Source of the DNA: an uncultured Pelagibacteraceae bacterium | GTDB taxonomy: Bacteria > Pseudomonadota > Alphaproteobacteria > Pelagibacterales > Pelagibacteraceae | Assembly: GCA_902590465.1 (NCBI GenBank) | Contig: CACIWX010000003.1 | Span: 16,580 to 80,579 of the forward strand | Length of the DNA stretch: 64,000 nucleotides | Reading direction: 5' to 3' | In this document: piece by piece, positions 60,843 to 64,000 of the stretch | Numbering within the stretch: position 1 is the stretch's first letter | Layout of the letters: each line of letters starts with the position of its first letter | Notes under the pieces: model-generated | Told to the model about the DNA's origin: nothing | What the model saw: the letters and a program-made list of their open reading frames with translations, nothing else | The model's database searches: none | Made by a program: the position numbers and the translations under genes

Positions 60843-60870
60843 ATATGGTAATTTATTTTAAATTTTCAAG
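60843..60870 (-). promoter_or_regulatory. Sigma32 (RpoH)-like promoter of hsp20
   Basis: Minus strand CTTGAAA (60870-60864), 15-nt spacer, CCATAT (60848-60843). Confidence 0.65.
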
Positions 60871-60874
60871 GTCT

Positions 60875-62959
60875 TTATTTTAAAATTTTTGCAGATTTTA
60901 AAATAAAAGAATACTCTTCGGCTAATTCTGTGATTGCATTATCTCTTCCACTCATGCCACCATGACCTGCAGCTTCCATTTTACATTTTAGTAACTGAGT
61001 ATTATTATCAGTTTTAACATCTCTAAGTTTTGCAATATATTTTACAGGCTCAGAATAAAGAACACGGTTATCGAATAAAGATGTTGTAATTAACATTGAA
61101 GGATAATCTTTTTTTTCAAGATTATTGTAGGGAGCATAAGAAAGAATATATTCAAAATATTCTTTGCTCTTAATGGGATTTCCCCACAGCTCCCATTCAG
61201 CTGGTGTTAAGGGTAATTTATCATTTAACATTGTTGTCATAGTATCAACGAAAGGCACAAGAAGAAGCATTGAAAAAAATAAATCAGGTGCCATGTTGGC
61301 TACTGCACCGCCTGTGAGTCCTCCAGCACTTCCACCATAAAAACAAAGTCCACCTTTATATGTATAACGTTGTTCTATTAAATGATTTGCACAAGCGATG
61401 TAGTCTAAAAAAGTATTTTTTTTTAATTTCTTTTTTCCTTCTTCATGCCAAACATCACCAAGATCTCCGCCACCTCTTATATGCGCTATGGCAAAAGTAA
61501 TTCCTCTATCAACAAGACAAAATCTTGAAGCACTAAAAGATGGAGAGATGCTATGTTTGTAGGCGCCATATGCATAAAGCAGTACTCTTGACTTTCCGTC
61601 CTGCTTAGCATTTTTTAACCTGACCAAACTTATAGGAATCATTCGTCCGTCATGAGACTTTGCTTTAATTCTTTCAACAACATATTTTTTAGGATCATGT
61701 CCTGAAGGGATTTCAGTCTCTTTTACTAATTTTTTTTCTTTTGAAACAATATCGTATTCATAAATCTTACCAGGCGTAGCCATACTTTCCCAACTAACTC
61801 TAATTTTTGTAGTATTGGTATCTTTTTGCATCAAAGAAGCTCCGGGAACACCAATCGCTTCGTCGGAGATTTTTATTTCTTCTTCCTTATTAGTTTTTAT
61901 GTTTCTTACATATAATTTAGAGATAGCATCAGATTTCTCAGCTCGTAAAATGTAATCGTCTAGAAAATCTAAACCTCCGATCACTGTTTCTTTTTTGGCA
62001 GGTATAAAAGTCTCAAGTTTATCAATTTGGTCAGTTTTGCATCTCAGTATTTTGTAATCCCTAGCATCTTCATTTGTATGTACATAAAAATGCCCTTTCC
62101 AAGAGTCGAGTGAATATCTAACGTCTTTTTTTCTCTTTTTAAATAAGGTTGGTTTTATATTTATAGCGTTAGATGAAAAGTAGTATTCTTCAGTTGTAAT
62201 ATGGTCTGAAGTTGAGATTATAAAAAACTTTTCATCGGATGAGAGACTTATTCCACAAGTAAAGGTCTCATCTTTTTCTTCAAATATAAGTTTATCTTCT
62301 TTTATTTGTGTGCCAAGAATATGTTTAAAAATTTGTCTTGGCCTATGAAATTTATCTAATTTTGAATAAAAAAAACTTTTGCTATCTAAAGACCAAGTTA
62401 TTCCTCCACTTGTATTTTCGATAATATCATTTTCGTTTTTTCCAGTTCTTAAATCTCGTAAATAAATCGTATAGTATTCTGATCCTTTTAAGTCTAAAGA
62501 ATAGGCCATGTAATTATCACAATGTGAGGTGCTTACTGAACCAATGCCAAAATATTCAGATCCATAATTTTTCTTTTCAAGGTCACCATCAAAATAAATT
62601 TCTTCAGGTTTTGAATTGTCAATTAATTGTCTAATTCTTTTTCCGTAATTTCCTTTAGCTTCTGTCTTGGCCCAATAATAATATTTTTTATCTTTAAATT
62701 TTAAAGAAGTGTCATTTAGTTTAATTTTAGACTTAATCTCTTGGAATAAGTTTTTTTGTAAATCTTCAACATCTTTAAAGTAGTCTTCAGTAATTTTATT
62801 ATTAGCACTAATGTAGTTTTTAACTTCCGGGTCAAGCTTGTTAGCATCTTTCAAGACCTCTAGGATATTAGGCTGATCAACCCAAGCATATTCATCAGAT
62901 AAGGTTAGGTCGTGATACTTTTTCTCACTCTCAATTTTTTTAAGTTTTGGTATACTCAT
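60875..62959 (-). CDS. ptrB: Oligopeptidase B-like S9 family serine peptidase
   Basis: Beta-propeller N-terminus; HIRGGGDLGDVWHEEGKKKLKKNTFLDYIACANHLI; LCFYGGSAGGLTGGAV. Confidence 0.9.
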   Translation of the reverse strand: MSIPKLKKIESEKKYHDLTLSDEYAWVDQPNILEVLKDANKLDPEVKNYISANNKITEDYFKDVEDLQKNLFQEIKSKIKLNDTSLKFKDKKYYYWAKTEAKGNYGKRIRQLIDNSKPEEIYFDGDLEKKNYGSEYFGIGSVSTSHCDNYMAYSLDLKGSEYYTIYLRDLRTGKNENDIIENTSGGITWSLDSKSFFYSKLDKFHRPRQIFKHILGTQIKEDKLIFEEKDETFTCGISLSSDEKFFIISTSDHITTEEYYFSSNAINIKPTLFKKRKKDVRYSLDSWKGHFYVHTNEDARDYKILRCKTDQIDKLETFIPAKKETVIGGLDFLDDYILRAEKSDAISKLYVRNIKTNKEEEIKISDEAIGVPGASLMQKDTNTTKIRVSWESMATPGKIYEYDIVSKEKKLVKETEIPSGHDPKKYVVERIKAKSHDGRMIPISLVRLKNAKQDGKSRVLLYAYGAYKHSISPSFSASRFCLVDRGITFAIAHIRGGGDLGDVWHEEGKKKLKKNTFLDYIACANHLIEQRYTYKGGLCFYGGSAGGLTGGAVANMAPDLFFSMLLLVPFVDTMTTMLNDKLPLTPAEWELWGNPIKSKEYFEYILSYAPYNNLEKKDYPSMLITTSLFDNRVLYSEPVKYIAKLRDVKTDNNTQLLKCKMEAAGHGGMSGRDNAITELAEEYSFILKSAKILK

Positions 62960-62972
62960 ATTTGAAAATTAT

Positions 62973-63482
62973 ATGAATTTGTTTCTAATAGGAATTATCA
63001 TCTTTGTCATTGTTTATTTATTTTTGAATTGGTTTGCTAGAACTAGTTCAAAAAAGATAGCTACCACGATTAAAAAAATTGCAGTTTATTTTTCACTAAT
63101 CTTAGCTATGCTTTTAGCTATTGGGGGAAAATATATCTTTTCACTTCCATTTCTATTTGTAATTTTAAGTGGATTAAAAATAAAAGGTTTTACAGCTTTA
63201 CAAATGTTTCAACTTTGGAGATTAATTCAATTTTTGAAAAATTCTGGTAGATTTTCTCAGGGACAATTCGGTCAAACTCAAGGATCATCAAGCGTAACAA
63301 ACGATGAAGCTTATAAGTTGCTTGGTTTAAAAAGAGGCTGTACCAAAGAAGACGTGCTAAAAGCTGCAAACCAGCTCCAAAAAAAAATTCACCCAGATAT
63401 GAATAGAGACGTCAAAACTGAGAGACTAAGTCAACTTGTTAATGAGGCGAAAGAGAAAATAATCAAAACTGATTTTAGTTAA
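62973..63482 (+). CDS. Membrane-anchored DnaJ-domain protein
   Basis: Two N-terminal TM helices; C-terminal DEAYKLLGLKRGCTKEDVLKAANQLQKKIHPDMNRD with HPD motif. Confidence 0.8.
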   Translation: MNLFLIGIIIFVIVYLFLNWFARTSSKKIATTIKKIAVYFSLILAMLLAIGGKYIFSLPFLFVILSGLKIKGFTALQMFQLWRLIQFLKNSGRFSQGQFGQTQGSSSVTNDEAYKLLGLKRGCTKEDVLKAANQLQKKIHPDMNRDVKTERLSQLVNEAKEKIIKTDFS

Positions 63483-64000
63483 TTTAAAAGTTTAATCGAG
63501 TTATTAAAAACTTTTTCAAAAGAAATTTTATCTGCTCCTAACGTATCGTGAGTTGTGGTTTCCTCTGTCTCACCTTCTGGCACAATTACTTCAATATTTT
63601 TTGAGTATTTGCCATAAGCTTGAACTGGGCTATCCATAAATAGAGCTAAACATCTTATACCTAAGGCTGATGATATATGTAACCAACCAGTATCATTACC
63701 AATATAAAGGTTACAATTTTTAATAATTGGCAATGTTTCATTTATTTTTAAGTCTTTAAATGAAGTACAGTTATTTGATAGCTCTGAGTTAAGGAATTGA
63801 TCAATTAAGTCCTTATCATTATTGCCTGCTGCTAAATAAAATTTTGAAGGTGTTCTCGCGTTAATATTAATACAAAGCTTTATAAAGTTTTTGATGTCCC
63901 ATCTTTTAGTAGGGCCACTAGCAGATATACCTAAACAAATGTGTTTGAACTCGTTAGAAAATTTTTGTTTTGCTTTATTTACTTTATCATCACTAATTAT
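63479..64000 (-). CDS. Glycosyltransferase family 9 (heptosyltransferase-like), 5' end beyond window
   Basis: Frame stays open past the tracked TTG start: ...HICLGISASGPTKRWDIKNFIKL...INETLPIIKNCNLYIGNDTGWLHISSALGI. Confidence 0.82.
   Translation of the reverse strand: MISDDKVNKAKQKFSNEFKHICLGISASGPTKRWDIKNFIKLCININARTPSKFYLAAGNNDKDLIDQFLNSELSNNCTSFKDLKINETLPIIKNCNLYIGNDTGWLHISSALGIRCLALFMDSPVQAYGKYSKNIEVIVPEGETEETTTHDTLGADKISFEKVFNNSIKLLN

Overview
The window is a contiguous stretch of a very AT-rich, highly streamlined alphaproteobacterial chromosome. Gene content and order look like SAR11/Pelagibacterales (inference, no search was run). I see about 57 real protein genes, mostly core housekeeping: trpS-nfu; fur-miaB-phoH-ybeY-lnt-metK; nusA-infB-rbfA-rpsO-pnp; fabA-fabB-fabI; irr/rubrerythrin; dut-coaBC-ubiB-ubiE/mutM; rpsT, dnaA-dnaN-gyrB; regB / agmatinase-DHS-like-ODC / regA; polA; chvI-chvG; ahcY-tsaE-amgK-murU; an RND pump; purine salvage; hsp20. 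I recognised no tRNA, rRNA, CRISPR, prophage or transposon. The most interesting signals are regulatory: (1) three near-identical TTTAGAA-N3-TTATAAA operators (Irr/ICE-box-like) flanking irr and covering the fabA and rubrerythrin promoters; (2) a sigma32-like promoter followed by a compact ROSE-like RNA thermometer ahead of hsp20; (3) a leader with mutually exclusive hairpins ahead of the ODC-DHS-agmatinase polyamine cassette, which sits between regB and regA; (4) a textbook intrinsic-terminator hairpin abutting the nusA ribosome-binding site where rimP is normally found; (5) overlapping inverted repeats in the dnaA leader. Many ORF-track entries are spurious antisense ORFs in AT-rich sequence, and several starts were corrected.
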